This document shows positions 23,767-30,940 of a DNA stretch of 48,666 nucleotides, piece by piece (positions within the stretch are counted from its first letter, which is position 1; every line of letters starts with the position of its first letter). Source of the stretch: Myxococcales bacterium UBA1660. GTDB lineage: Bacteria > Myxococcota_A > Polyangia > Polyangiales > Houyiibacteriaceae. The stretch lies in the NCBI GenBank assembly GCA_002320815.1, contig DCLA01000016.1:111830-160495 (forward strand), in the 5' to 3' direction. Position numbers and translations under genes: made by a program. The notes below the pieces were generated by a model that did not search any database, was not told where the DNA came from, and worked only from the letters and a program-made list of their open reading frames with translations.

Positions 23767-24813
23767 TCAGCCGAAAAGCGTGCAGCAGCCGGTCAGACAG
23801 AAGTAGTTGGCCGGACAGAGGGCGTCGCCGTCGAGGCCACAGGGCTGACGACCGTCGGGGCAACGCGGGCTGGGGGTGAACATGTCGGCGGGGGGAGCCG
23901 AACCGTCGGGCGGGGTACCCAGGTCCATGGGCGTGCCCATGTCCTCGGGGGGCGGGGGGAAGCACTCCTCGGGCAGGTCCTCGGGATCGCGCCCGAGGCA
24001 GAGCTCGCAGGGACCGCAGTCGTTGAAGCAGTCGGTCTGCTGGGTGCAGGGGTGGCAGGCCTCGAAGTCTCCGGCGATCGCCGCCTCGAGGGTGCAGGTG
24101 TGGGTGTCGGTGGCGCGGTCGTAGGTGCCGACGAAGACGGTGTTGCCGGCGATCTCGCAGCAGCCGAAGCAGTCGCAGCCGTTGGGGGTGAGGGGCTGGC
24201 AGAAGTCCAGGCACGCGTCGGGCTGGGTCTCGCCACACCGCGCGTTGCCGGGCGGAGGCTCCACGTAGGGGCAGAGCTCGTCCGGGCTCTCCATGTCGCA
24301 GCGCGCGTCGAAGCTGCACCGGTCGTTCCCCGAGCCCTGGTCGCTGTCGTAGTAGCAGTCGAGCTTGCAGTTGGGCGTGTCGCCCCCGGGGATCTCGTGG
24401 TAGAGGCCGGTCTCGTTGTTGTCGCAGGCACCCAGGCAGTTGGGGTCCATCGAGTCCACGAGGCCGTCGCCGTCGTTGTCGATGCAGTCGCCGCAGGCGT
24501 TGATCCGGCCCTGACAGGTCGCCGGGAAACACACCGAGCCGCCGTCGAGGACCACCGCGCCGTCGGGGAGCATGTCCTCCGCGCCGCCCATGTCGGTCAC
24601 CGGCGTGTCCATGTCCGTGCCGCTGCCGCCTCCGTCCGAGGTGGGGGTGCTGCCGTCCGGGCCGTCCATGGACATGTCGGAGCCCGTGCCGCCCATGTCG
24701 GTGCCGACGGTGTCGCCGTCGCCATCCTCACCGGAGTCGTCGCCGCAGTCGCAGCCTCCGAAGACGAGGACAGCGAGAAGCAGCGAAGAGAGGGTACGCG
24801 ATGAAGTACGCAT
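23767..24813 (-). CDS. Cys-rich lipoprotein with Asp/Gly/Met linker
   Basis: This 348-residue protein starts at ATG 24813 behind a strong ribosome site (GGAAGGAA). It has lipobox VFGGC (Cys21) followed by an acidic DMGG/SDMSMDG linker to about residue 85. Then come about 230 residues with many Cys, including a calcium-binding-like ACGDCIDNDGDGLVDSMD segment, DCYYDSDQ and CDCFGCCEIAGNTVF. The end is YFCLTGCCTLFG. The NDGDGLVD motif is common in myxobacterial secreted proteins. Surface anchoring is likely and function unknown. It shares style but no detectable repeat unit with the 641-aa lipoprotein at the left of the window. Confidence 0.8.
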   Translation of the reverse strand: MRTSSRTLSSLLLAVLVFGGCDCGDDSGEDGDGDTVGTDMGGTGSDMSMDGPDGSTPTSDGGGSGTDMDTPVTDMGGAEDMLPDGAVVLDGGSVCFPATCQGRINACGDCIDNDGDGLVDSMDPNCLGACDNNETGLYHEIPGGDTPNCKLDCYYDSDQGSGNDRCSFDARCDMESPDELCPYVEPPPGNARCGETQPDACLDFCQPLTPNGCDCFGCCEIAGNTVFVGTYDRATDTHTCTLEAAIAGDFEACHPCTQQTDCFNDCGPCELCLGRDPEDLPEECFPPPPEDMGTPMDLGTPPDGSAPPADMFTPSPRCPDGRQPCGLDGDALCPANYFCLTGCCTLFG

Positions 24814-24964
24814 GCAAGTTCCTTCCGGCGGTGGAACGCCGTTCAGCAGCCGAGGATATCTCCATCGGGGGTGCGTGAGCAATCTCGCCTATGGGGTACC
24901 TGCGCGGTCGCGTCCATCCCCTCGCCTGGACCTCGCTCACCCTTCGGGGTACAGACGGCGGCCC

Positions 24965-25459
24965 ATGAGCAAGGTCGAGAACGAGAAGGTCGTCACCCTC
25001 AGCTACACGCTCTTCGACCCCAGCGGTCGTGAGCTCGAGCGCAGCGCCGAGGATCAGCCCCTGGTGTACCTGCACGGCGCGAAGAACATCGTGCCCGGGC
25101 TGGAGAAGGAGCTCACCGGCAAGGAAGCCGGCGACGAGTTCCAGGCGGTGGTGTCCCCCGAGCAGGGCTATGGGCCGAAGCGCGGCCTGAAGCCGGTGCG
25201 CGTGCCCCGCTCTTCCTTCGAGAAGGACGCGAAGCTCGAAGCGGGCATGGCCTTCATGACCCGCGGGCCCCAGGGCCAGCCGATGCCCCTCTGGATCAAG
25301 AAGGTCCAGGGGCCGACCGTGGTCTGTTCGGTGGAGCACCCCTTCGCCGGCGTGGAGCTCCACTTCCGCGGCAAGGTCGTCGACGTCCGCGACGCGGCCG
25401 CCGAGGAGATCGAGCACGGTCACGCGCACGGTCCCGACGGCCACGGCCACGACCACTGA
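24965..25459 (+). CDS. FKBP-type peptidyl-prolyl isomerase, SlyD-like, His-rich tail
   Basis: This 164-residue protein has the FKBP fold interrupted by an insert, as in SlyD: VVTLSYTLFDPSGRELE and PLVYLHGAKNIVPGLEKELTGKEAGDEFQAVV. The VSPEQGYGPKRG active strand and the inserted-flap region follow. It ends in EHGHAHGPDGHGHDH, a likely metal-binding His tail. SlyD proteins catalyse prolyl isomerisation and bind nickel. No signal peptide is visible, so it should be cytoplasmic. The next genes are the TNVAA-repeat lipoprotein (40 bases on) and a diiron protein, so a role in metal supply or folding for that pair is possible but unproven. Confidence 0.92.
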   Translation: MSKVENEKVVTLSYTLFDPSGRELERSAEDQPLVYLHGAKNIVPGLEKELTGKEAGDEFQAVVSPEQGYGPKRGLKPVRVPRSSFEKDAKLEAGMAFMTRGPQGQPMPLWIKKVQGPTVVCSVEHPFAGVELHFRGKVVDVRDAAAEEIEHGHAHGPDGHGHDH

Positions 25460-25499
25460 CGCTTGACGCATCGGGGCGCGCAGCGAACGCTGCGCGCCC

Positions 25500-25781
25500 A
25501 TGAGCGAAAAGACGCGAACCAAGCGAGTCCTCCACTTCGCCGTGACCAGCGCGCTGGTCGTGGCCCCCGCCATCGGATTCGGCTGCGGCGGCGGTGACGC
25601 CGAGGAGCCGCACACCAACGTCGCCGCCGGCGACGAGGACCCGGACACCAACGTCGCGGCCCACGTCGAGGGCGAGCCCCACACCAACGTGGCCGCTGAC
25701 GACGAGATGGCCGAGCCCGAGGTCGACGTGGACGACGCGGCCGCCGCCGACGACGCGGCCGATTCGCTCGCCGACGAGTGA
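25500..25781 (+). CDS. Small exported protein with three TNVAA repeats
   Basis: This 93-residue protein has a basic N-terminus, a hydrophobic segment (about 12-28) ending in GFGC (Cys29), then a polyacidic Asp/Glu/Ala-rich part. Three tandem motifs are visible: PHTNVAA (37-43), PDTNVAA (48-54) and PHTNVAA (60-66), each inside a 11-12-residue unit. The lipobox is not perfect but export and anchoring are plausible. The stop TGA overlaps the GTG of the next gene, a ferritin-like diiron protein, so the two are translationally coupled. The repeats look like a modified or bound motif. Family not recognised and function unknown. Confidence 0.7.
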   Translation: MSEKTRTKRVLHFAVTSALVVAPAIGFGCGGGDAEEPHTNVAAGDEDPDTNVAAHVEGEPHTNVAADDEMAEPEVDVDDAAAADDAADSLADE

Positions 25782-26707
25782 ACGACCGGCTCCTCGAGCC
25801 CACCACCCGGGCGCTGGGCGCGATGCACCGCCACCAGGTGCATCGCGACCCCTGGCCGGCCTTCGACGCCTTCGAGCCCGCCGTCTACCCGCTGGAGCTC
25901 CGGCGGCGCGCGGCGTGGCATTGGATGGCGCGGGCCCGGGCCGAGCACGGGTCGGTCCATCAATTCAGCGGGCTGGTGCACACCTTGGCCCGCGCCTGTG
26001 GACCCCTGGAGCTCCAGGGAGCGCTGGCGCGGTTGATCACCGACGAGGTGCGCCACGTCGAGCTCTGTGCCGGCGCCGCCCGGGCGTTCTACCCGGAAGG
26101 CGACGAGGCGTTCTTCGCCTGGAAGCCGCCGCGCGCCCCCTGGGCGGACGCCCCGGGACCGGAGGCGACCCGCGAGGCCCTCTTGGGCTGGGTCAGCCGC
26201 GCGATCCTCACCGCGTGCTGCATCGGCGAGACCCTCTCGCGCCCGATGCTCGAGGCGGTCGCCACCGTGGCCACGGACGCCCTGCCCCGGAGCTGCGCCG
26301 AGCAGATCCTCCGGGACGAGCAGCTCCACGCCCGCTTCGGCTGGGAGGCCCTGACAGTGCTCCTGCCCGAGCTGGGCGACGCGGAGCGCGAAGCGCTCCA
26401 GGGGTGGCTCGCGCGCTCGCTGGCCGGCTTCGAGCGGACCACCTGCGGCGCGGTACGCATCGAGGACCTCGCCGGCTCGGCCATGACCATCGAGCCCGGG
26501 GACCCCGAGCGACCCAATCTGGGCACGCTCACCGAAGAGCAGTTCGCGATGATCTTCTACGCCACCCTGGAGCACGAGATCTTCCCGGCCTTCGGGGAGC
26601 TGGGGCTCGATGCGCAGGCCGCCTGGCGCGAGCGCTTCGCGTACCCGGCGCCCGGCAAGCGGCCGGACCCGAGCGCCGAGTCGCGCTCCGCGGCGCCGAA
26701 AGGCTAG
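25778..26707 (+). CDS. Ferritin-like diiron-domain protein
   Basis: This 309-residue helical protein carries two ligand sets of a ferritin-type diiron site: Glu56 (ARAEHGSVHQF) with Glu90-x2-His93 (TDEVRHVE), and Glu151 (IGETLS) with Glu181-x2-His184 (RDEQLHARFGWE). This arrangement is typical of ferritin-like oxygenases and oxidases and of DUF-type relatives. No signal peptide is seen. It starts at a GTG inside the stop of the TNVAA-repeat gene, so the repeat protein may be its substrate or partner. The reaction is unknown. A ferritin store is unlikely because the chain is longer than usual and has two separate pairs. The 3' end lies in a local duplicated sequence. Confidence 0.8.
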   Translation: MNDRLLEPTTRALGAMHRHQVHRDPWPAFDAFEPAVYPLELRRRAAWHWMARARAEHGSVHQFSGLVHTLARACGPLELQGALARLITDEVRHVELCAGAARAFYPEGDEAFFAWKPPRAPWADAPGPEATREALLGWVSRAILTACCIGETLSRPMLEAVATVATDALPRSCAEQILRDEQLHARFGWEALTVLLPELGDAEREALQGWLARSLAGFERTTCGAVRIEDLAGSAMTIEPGDPERPNLGTLTEEQFAMIFYATLEHEIFPAFGELGLDAQAAWRERFAYPAPGKRPDPSAESRSAAPKG

Positions 26708-26793
26708 CGCGGCGCCGAAGGGCTAGCGCGGCCCCGAGGGTTGGCTGGGCGGCCAGAAGCTGGCGCGGCGCCGAAAGGCTAGCGGGGCAGCCA
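26690..26793. repeat. Imperfect local direct repeats at convergent gene ends
   Basis: GCGGCGCCGAAAGGCTAGC occurs near 26690-26708 and again near 26764-26782, with a one-base variant directly after the first copy and a more degenerate copy after that. GGGCGGCCAGAAG and GGGCAGCCAGAAGG also repeat (near 26748 and 26783). The copies contain the stop codons of both convergent genes (diiron protein and sensor kinase). This looks like recent slippage or duplication of a short terminal segment. Confidence 0.6.
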
Positions 26794-28233
26794 GAAGGAG
26801 AAGGTGGTGCCCTCCTCCTCGGAGGAGCGCACCGCGACCTCGCCGCCATGGGCCAGGACCACATGGCGCACGATGAAGAGCCCGAGGCCCAGGCTCCCCT
26901 TCTTGCGCTCGGTTCCGTGGCCCCCCTGCTGGAGGGGCTCGAAGATCGTCGCCTGCTGCTCGGGGGGGATCGGATCGCCGAGGTTGTGGACGCTGACTTG
27001 GAAGCGCTCCTCGTCGGTCTCGGTGCGGACCCGGATCCCCGAGTCCGGCGGCGAATGCCGGATGGCGTTCATCAGGAGGTTGCTGACCACCTGCTTCAAG
27101 CGCTCGGCGTCGACGTTCACCGTGCCGTGCCCGGCGCGCTCGTGGACCAACAGCCGATCCGGGTGGGCGACCTTGGCGTCGCTGACGATCTCCCCGATGA
27201 GCCAATGGCCGTCGTGGGGCGCGGGCTCGATGGGGATCCCGCCGCCGAGGCGCGCCTTGGTGAAGTCGAGGAGGTCCACCACGAGCTGGGTCGCGGTGTC
27301 GATGGAGCTCCCCATGCGCCCCAGGACGGCGGTCTGCATCTCGTCGAGGGGCGCGTTGGCGAGCATGTGGACCCCCATCCGCAGGGTGCCCAGCGGGCTG
27401 CGCAGGTCGTGGCTCACCACCCCGACCAGGAGCTGCTCGAGCTCGGCACGGATGCGCGCGTCTTCCTCGCGCTGCCGCCGTTCGCTCACGTCGATGACGG
27501 TGCCGACGAGGGTGTCGTCCTGGAGCATCGCCCGGAGGACCACCCACAGGCCGGGCCGGAGGGCGAGCTCGAGCTCCATCACCGGACCGCCAGCGCGCAT
27601 CTCGCGCAGCGCCGTTTCGAACTCCTCGCGGATGACGGGGTCCACGGCGGAGAAGGGGTCCTCCCCCGGGCCCACGCCGAAGATCTCCTGGGCGCGTTCG
27701 GAGAGGGTCCAGCGGTATCCGTCGAGCTCCCACGCGCCGAGCTTGGCCACGGCGATCGCTTGCTGGAGACGCTCCTGGGTGCGGCGCCGGGCTTCTTCGG
27801 CCGCCCGCTGTTCGGCGAGGACCTTGACCAGCTCCGCGTTCTGCCGGCGGATCTCCTCGGCGGCGGCTTGGGGGTCCGCGGTGAGAAGCTCCAGGCGCAG
27901 GGCCTCGAGGATCTCCGGGGCCGGCTCGCTCGGCAGGCGCTTCTCCAGGCGGAGGCCCTTTTCGCGGACATCGGTCCAGTCGACCATGCGACCCATCTCC
28001 GGCGCCGGGCCGGCGTAGCCGTCCACGCTGAGCACCAGGAGGTCGCCCTCCACGGCGACCCGCAGGGGTCCCGCGTTCTGCTCGCGCGCGCGACGGGAGA
28101 CCTCGGAGGCGGCCGCCGCGAGGCGGGTCTGGTCCTGGGTGGAGAGGCCGAGCTTCTCGGCGACGGAACGGGCGGCGCGCCGGACGGCCACCAGGCTCGC
28201 CTCGGAAGACAGGTCCAGCGCGCCCAGCTTCAC
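26779..28233 (-). CDS. PAS-domain sensor histidine kinase of the stressosome operon
   Basis: This 484-residue protein is soluble. Its first 75 residues resemble the start of an RsbT/RsbW-like ATPase (VRRAARSVAEKLGLSTQDQTRLAAAASEV). A helical coiled region (about 120-160) and a PAS domain (about 160-250) follow, then a HisKA helix GVVSHDLRSPLGTLRMG with phospho-acceptor His275 and an ATPase with N box NLLMNAIRHSPPD and G2 GSLGLGLFI. It starts at a GTG overlapping the stop of the HATPase/phosphatase gene (GTGA), which makes it the last gene of the rsbR-S-T operon. In such operons a two-component kinase is a known alternative to sigma-B as output. No response regulator is seen here. Confidence 0.85.
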   Translation of the reverse strand: MKLGALDLSSEASLVAVRRAARSVAEKLGLSTQDQTRLAAAASEVSRRAREQNAGPLRVAVEGDLLVLSVDGYAGPAPEMGRMVDWTDVREKGLRLEKRLPSEPAPEILEALRLELLTADPQAAAEEIRRQNAELVKVLAEQRAAEEARRRTQERLQQAIAVAKLGAWELDGYRWTLSERAQEIFGVGPGEDPFSAVDPVIREEFETALREMRAGGPVMELELALRPGLWVVLRAMLQDDTLVGTVIDVSERRQREEDARIRAELEQLLVGVVSHDLRSPLGTLRMGVHMLANAPLDEMQTAVLGRMGSSIDTATQLVVDLLDFTKARLGGGIPIEPAPHDGHWLIGEIVSDAKVAHPDRLLVHERAGHGTVNVDAERLKQVVSNLLMNAIRHSPPDSGIRVRTETDEERFQVSVHNLGDPIPPEQQATIFEPLQQGGHGTERKKGSLGLGLFIVRHVVLAHGGEVAVRSSEEEGTTFSFWLPR

Positions 28234-29231
28234 TGCTCGGCTCCCAGTCGGAGCGCGAGCACGCAGGCGTCGTCCGTCGAGCGCGCCCCGGCGCGGTAGA
28301 GGAGCGCCGCGTGCAGCAGGGGCGTGACGGTCGCGGGGACGGGGACCCGCCGCCGGGCGGAGATGCCGTCGGAGTGCACCAGGAGGGTGTGCCGGCGCGG
28401 CAAGGGGAAGGTCTCGGTGCGCAGGGTCGGCAGCCGCGGTCCCAGGATGCCGTCGCGAGCGGCGACCCGGTGCGGGTGGGTGGGGCCCTCGACGCGCACG
28501 GCGATGTTCCCGACGATGGAGGCCTCGACCATCCAGCTCTGGCGATCGATGCGCAGGGCAGCGCCGACCGCGCCGCGGGTGGTCCCGATGCCGGCGGCGG
28601 CGGCGCGGAGGATCTCCTCGGGGGAACCCGGGAAGACCCGCGCCTCCAGCGCCGCGCGGGCGGAGGCGGCGGCCCGGCCCCCGTGGCCGAGGGCGTCGAC
28701 CAGGAGGACGTAGTAATGGTCCGGGGTCTCGGCGACCTTCCACCCGTCGCCGCTCGGGCACGACCAGCCGGTCTCGTAGCCCCGGGGGTACGCCCGCTCG
28801 ACCACGGCCCAGTCGGCGTCTTCGCGCCCGGCGGGCCCGACGCGGGCCCGGATGATGGTGCCCTCGGAGCTGGTGCGGATCTCCACGGAGTCGGACTGCC
28901 GCTGGAGCACCCCGAGCCCCTCGCCGAGGCCGCCGGCGGTGGAGTAGCCGGCGGTGAGGGCCTTCTCCATGTCCTCGATGCCGGGGCCCCGATCGATGGA
29001 GAGGATGTCGTAGCCCTCGCCAGCCACGGCGATGAAGAGCTCGCCGCCCGTCGCGTGCCGCTCGAGGTTGGTCGCCAGCTCGGTGGCCACCAGGATGGCG
29101 CGGTCCCGGGTGGCGTCGGGGAGTCGCCCGTCGATCGCCAGGCTGCGGATGCAGCGGCGGACGGTGGCCGACCCGGTCGTGCCGACCGAGATCCAACCCC
29201 GCGGTTTGTCGAGGCTGCTCAGCGTCTCCAT
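28230..29231 (-). CDS. Fusion of RsbT/RsbW-like ATPase and RsbX-like PP2C phosphatase
   Basis: The N-terminal 135 residues form an HATPase of the anti-sigma/RsbT type (ELATNLERHATGGELFI, IDRGPGIEDMEKAL, GGLGEGLGVLQRQSD). The rest is a SpoIIE/RsbX-like PP2C domain with VLLVDALGHGGRAAASARAAL (metal-binding DxxGHG), GAVGAALRIDRQ and TLLVHSDGISARR. RsbX dephosphorylates RsbR and RsbS to reset the stressosome. The same polypeptide also carries a kinase-like domain, so it may both bind and reset. It overlaps the rsbT stop (13 bases) and the downstream kinase gene start. Confidence 0.85.
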   Translation of the reverse strand: METLSSLDKPRGWISVGTTGSATVRRCIRSLAIDGRLPDATRDRAILVATELATNLERHATGGELFIAVAGEGYDILSIDRGPGIEDMEKALTAGYSTAGGLGEGLGVLQRQSDSVEIRTSSEGTIIRARVGPAGREDADWAVVERAYPRGYETGWSCPSGDGWKVAETPDHYYVLLVDALGHGGRAAASARAALEARVFPGSPEEILRAAAAGIGTTRGAVGAALRIDRQSWMVEASIVGNIAVRVEGPTHPHRVAARDGILGPRLPTLRTETFPLPRRHTLLVHSDGISARRRVPVPATVTPLLHAALLYRAGARSTDDACVLALRLGAEQ

Positions 29232-29617
29232 GCGGTCCCTTCGACCGTGGTCCCGGCCGGGCTGGTGTCCACGCTCAGATCCCCGAGGAGCCGGCGCGCC
29301 CCCGAGAGTCCCAACCCGAGCCCGCTGCCGCTGGTGTAGCCATCGGTGAAGGCGAGCTCGAGGTCGGCGATGCCCGGCCCCTGATCCACGAAACGCATCC
29401 GGATGCCGACTTTGTCGCGCGGGCCGTCGATCCGTTCCAGGAAGACCTCGCCGCCGCCGCCGTAGATCACCGTGTTGCGCGCGAGCTCGCTGGCCGCGGT
29501 GAGGACCTTGGTCGCCCGGATCGAGGGGAAGTCGAGCTCTTTGGTCCAGTAGCGCAAGCGCTCACGCAGCCGACCGACCGCGCGAGTGTCGGGGAGCGCG
29601 ATGCGTTCGCTCTTCAC
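29219..29617 (-). CDS. rsbT: RsbT-like serine/threonine kinase
   Basis: This 132-residue HATPase belongs to the RsbT group: N box ASELARNTVIYGGGGEVFL, G1 VDQGPGIADLELAFTDG and G2 SGSGLGLGLSGARRLLGDL. In Bacillus, RsbT is held by the RsbR-RsbS stressosome, phosphorylates both on stress and then is released to its target. It starts at a GTG, 4 bases after the rsbS stop, in the conserved order rsbR-rsbS-rsbT. The released target here is probably the downstream fusion or kinase. Confidence 0.92.
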   Translation of the reverse strand: MKSERIALPDTRAVGRLRERLRYWTKELDFPSIRATKVLTAASELARNTVIYGGGGEVFLERIDGPRDKVGIRMRFVDQGPGIADLELAFTDGYTSGSGLGLGLSGARRLLGDLSVDTSPAGTTVEGTAWRR

Positions 29618-29621
29618 CGGA

Positions 29622-29990
29622 CTAGAGTCCGCGGCGCTTCAGACTGTGCCGGAGCATGGCGAGCCCGCGGTCGACGTTCATGGCGGTGCCGACCTTGGGC
29701 AGATCGACGCCGAGCTCCACGAGGGTGATGGCGACGGCCGGACGCATGCCGGCGATCACCAGCTCGGCGCCCAGGAGCTTGGCCATCTCGGCCATGCGAC
29801 CCAGGGTCGCGCCAATGAAGGAGTCGACCACGTCGAGCCCGGAGATGTCGATCAAGACCCCCTGAGCGCTCCAGCGGTCGATGGCCTTGCCGATGTCCTC
29901 CTGGAGGGCTTCGGCGAGGTGGTCGTGGAGATCCACCTGGATGCTGACGACCAGGATCTCACCGACCCGGAGGACCGGGATGCGCTCCAC
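29622..29990 (-). CDS. rsbS: RsbS-like STAS antagonist protein
   Basis: This 122-residue single STAS domain contains the RsbS phosphorylation segment IDISGLDVVDSFIGATLG, with Ser57 at the place of Bacillus RsbS Ser59. Unphosphorylated RsbS retains RsbT in the stressosome core. The start is a GTG one base before the rsbR stop end, and the gene lies between rsbR and rsbT as in other organisms. Confidence 0.93.
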   Translation of the reverse strand: MERIPVLRVGEILVVSIQVDLHDHLAEALQEDIGKAIDRWSAQGVLIDISGLDVVDSFIGATLGRMAEMAKLLGAELVIAGMRPAVAITLVELGVDLPKVGTAMNVDRGLAMLRHSLKRRGL

Positions 29991-29991
29991 C

Positions 29992-30822
29992 TCAGGCCCC
30001 GTTCACCGACTTCAGCACGTAGCCGCGCTTCCGGAAGGCATAGCGCAGGGCCGCGGCCATGGTGGAGCGGGTCTCGACCGTGCCGAGGTCGACCCCGAGG
30101 GTGACCATGGTCTGGGCGATCTGCGGACGGACGCCGCTGATGATGCACTCCGCGCCCATCAGGCCGATGGCCTTGATGGTGCGCAGCAGATGCTGGGCGG
30201 TCGCGGTGTCCACCATCGGGACGCCGGTGATGTCGAGGATGGCCACGTCGGCCTCGCGCTGGACGATCTCTTCGAGGAGGACCTCCATCACCACCTGGGT
30301 CCGCACGGAGTCCAGGGTACCGATGACCGGCAGGGCGACGATGCCATCCCAGATGGACACCACCGGCGTGGAGAGCTCCTCCATCTCCTCGCGCTGCCGC
30401 TCGATGATCGCTTCCTGGCGGCGCTGGTGCACCTCCATGGCGCGGAGCCCCAGCCGGTCGATGAAGTTGCTCGCCGTCCACAGCTCCTGGAGGAGCGCGT
30501 CGGAGTCGTCGCCGATCTGCTCCTTCAGGATCTCGAAGAGGGGCTCCTTGAAGGACAAGATGTAGGTCGCGGTCTCCGCCGGAGTGTAGCCCCGGTCACT
30601 GCGGCTCAGGACCAGGTCCTCGATGCGGTCGACCAGCGACTCCTCGTCCACGCCGGCGCCGCTCTGGATGCCCGTGCGGATCGCGCGAACCAGAGCGAGG
30701 GAGTCCTCTTCGATCTGCGCCTGGCTCAGTCCTCGCTGGGCGTCGGGCTGGGTCTCGACCCATCGTTCGGCCAGCTGCTGATCGTTGTCCTCGATCAAGG
30801 CCTTCCAACTTCTCTCGGGCAT
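29992..30822 (-). CDS. rsbR: RsbR-like stressosome sensor/scaffold protein
   Basis: This 276-residue protein has a non-heme-globin-like helical N-terminal domain (about 1-130), a linker helix (VHQRRQEAIIERQREEMEEL) and a STAS domain (about 155-270). The phosphorylatable positions fall at Ser172 (IGTLDSVRTQ, where Bacillus RsbRA has Thr171) and Thr206 (DITGVPMVDTATA, matching Thr205). It forms the stressosome turret with RsbS. The ATG at 30822 follows GAGGAA. The upstream 118 bases up to 30940 contain the AT-richest stretch nearby (CATAAGGTATCATTAGG on the plus strand), a likely promoter region, though I cannot assign boxes. First gene of the five-gene operon. Confidence 0.93.
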   Translation of the reverse strand: MPERSWKALIEDNDQQLAERWVETQPDAQRGLSQAQIEEDSLALVRAIRTGIQSGAGVDEESLVDRIEDLVLSRSDRGYTPAETATYILSFKEPLFEILKEQIGDDSDALLQELWTASNFIDRLGLRAMEVHQRRQEAIIERQREEMEELSTPVVSIWDGIVALPVIGTLDSVRTQVVMEVLLEEIVQREADVAILDITGVPMVDTATAQHLLRTIKAIGLMGAECIISGVRPQIAQTMVTLGVDLGTVETRSTMAAALRYAFRKRGYVLKSVNGA

Positions 30823-30940
30823 CGTTCCTCGCAAGTTCGCACCGTCTTCGGTTCGACGGTCGGTGTGGAGTCTATGGTCGTCGCAACGAATTAAGGAAGG
30901 CCCGAGATCCCATAAGGTATCATTAGGCCACGCCTTACGG

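Noticed and set aside
25594..28299. A 901-codon plus-strand frame across the diiron and kinase genes
   Set aside because: Its first part is out of frame with the real genes and the rest is antisense to the sensor kinase.
30823..30940. Search for a riboswitch or exact promoter boxes upstream of rsbR
   Set aside because: The region is AT-richer than its surroundings but no consensus boxes or conserved RNA fold could be assigned by eye.
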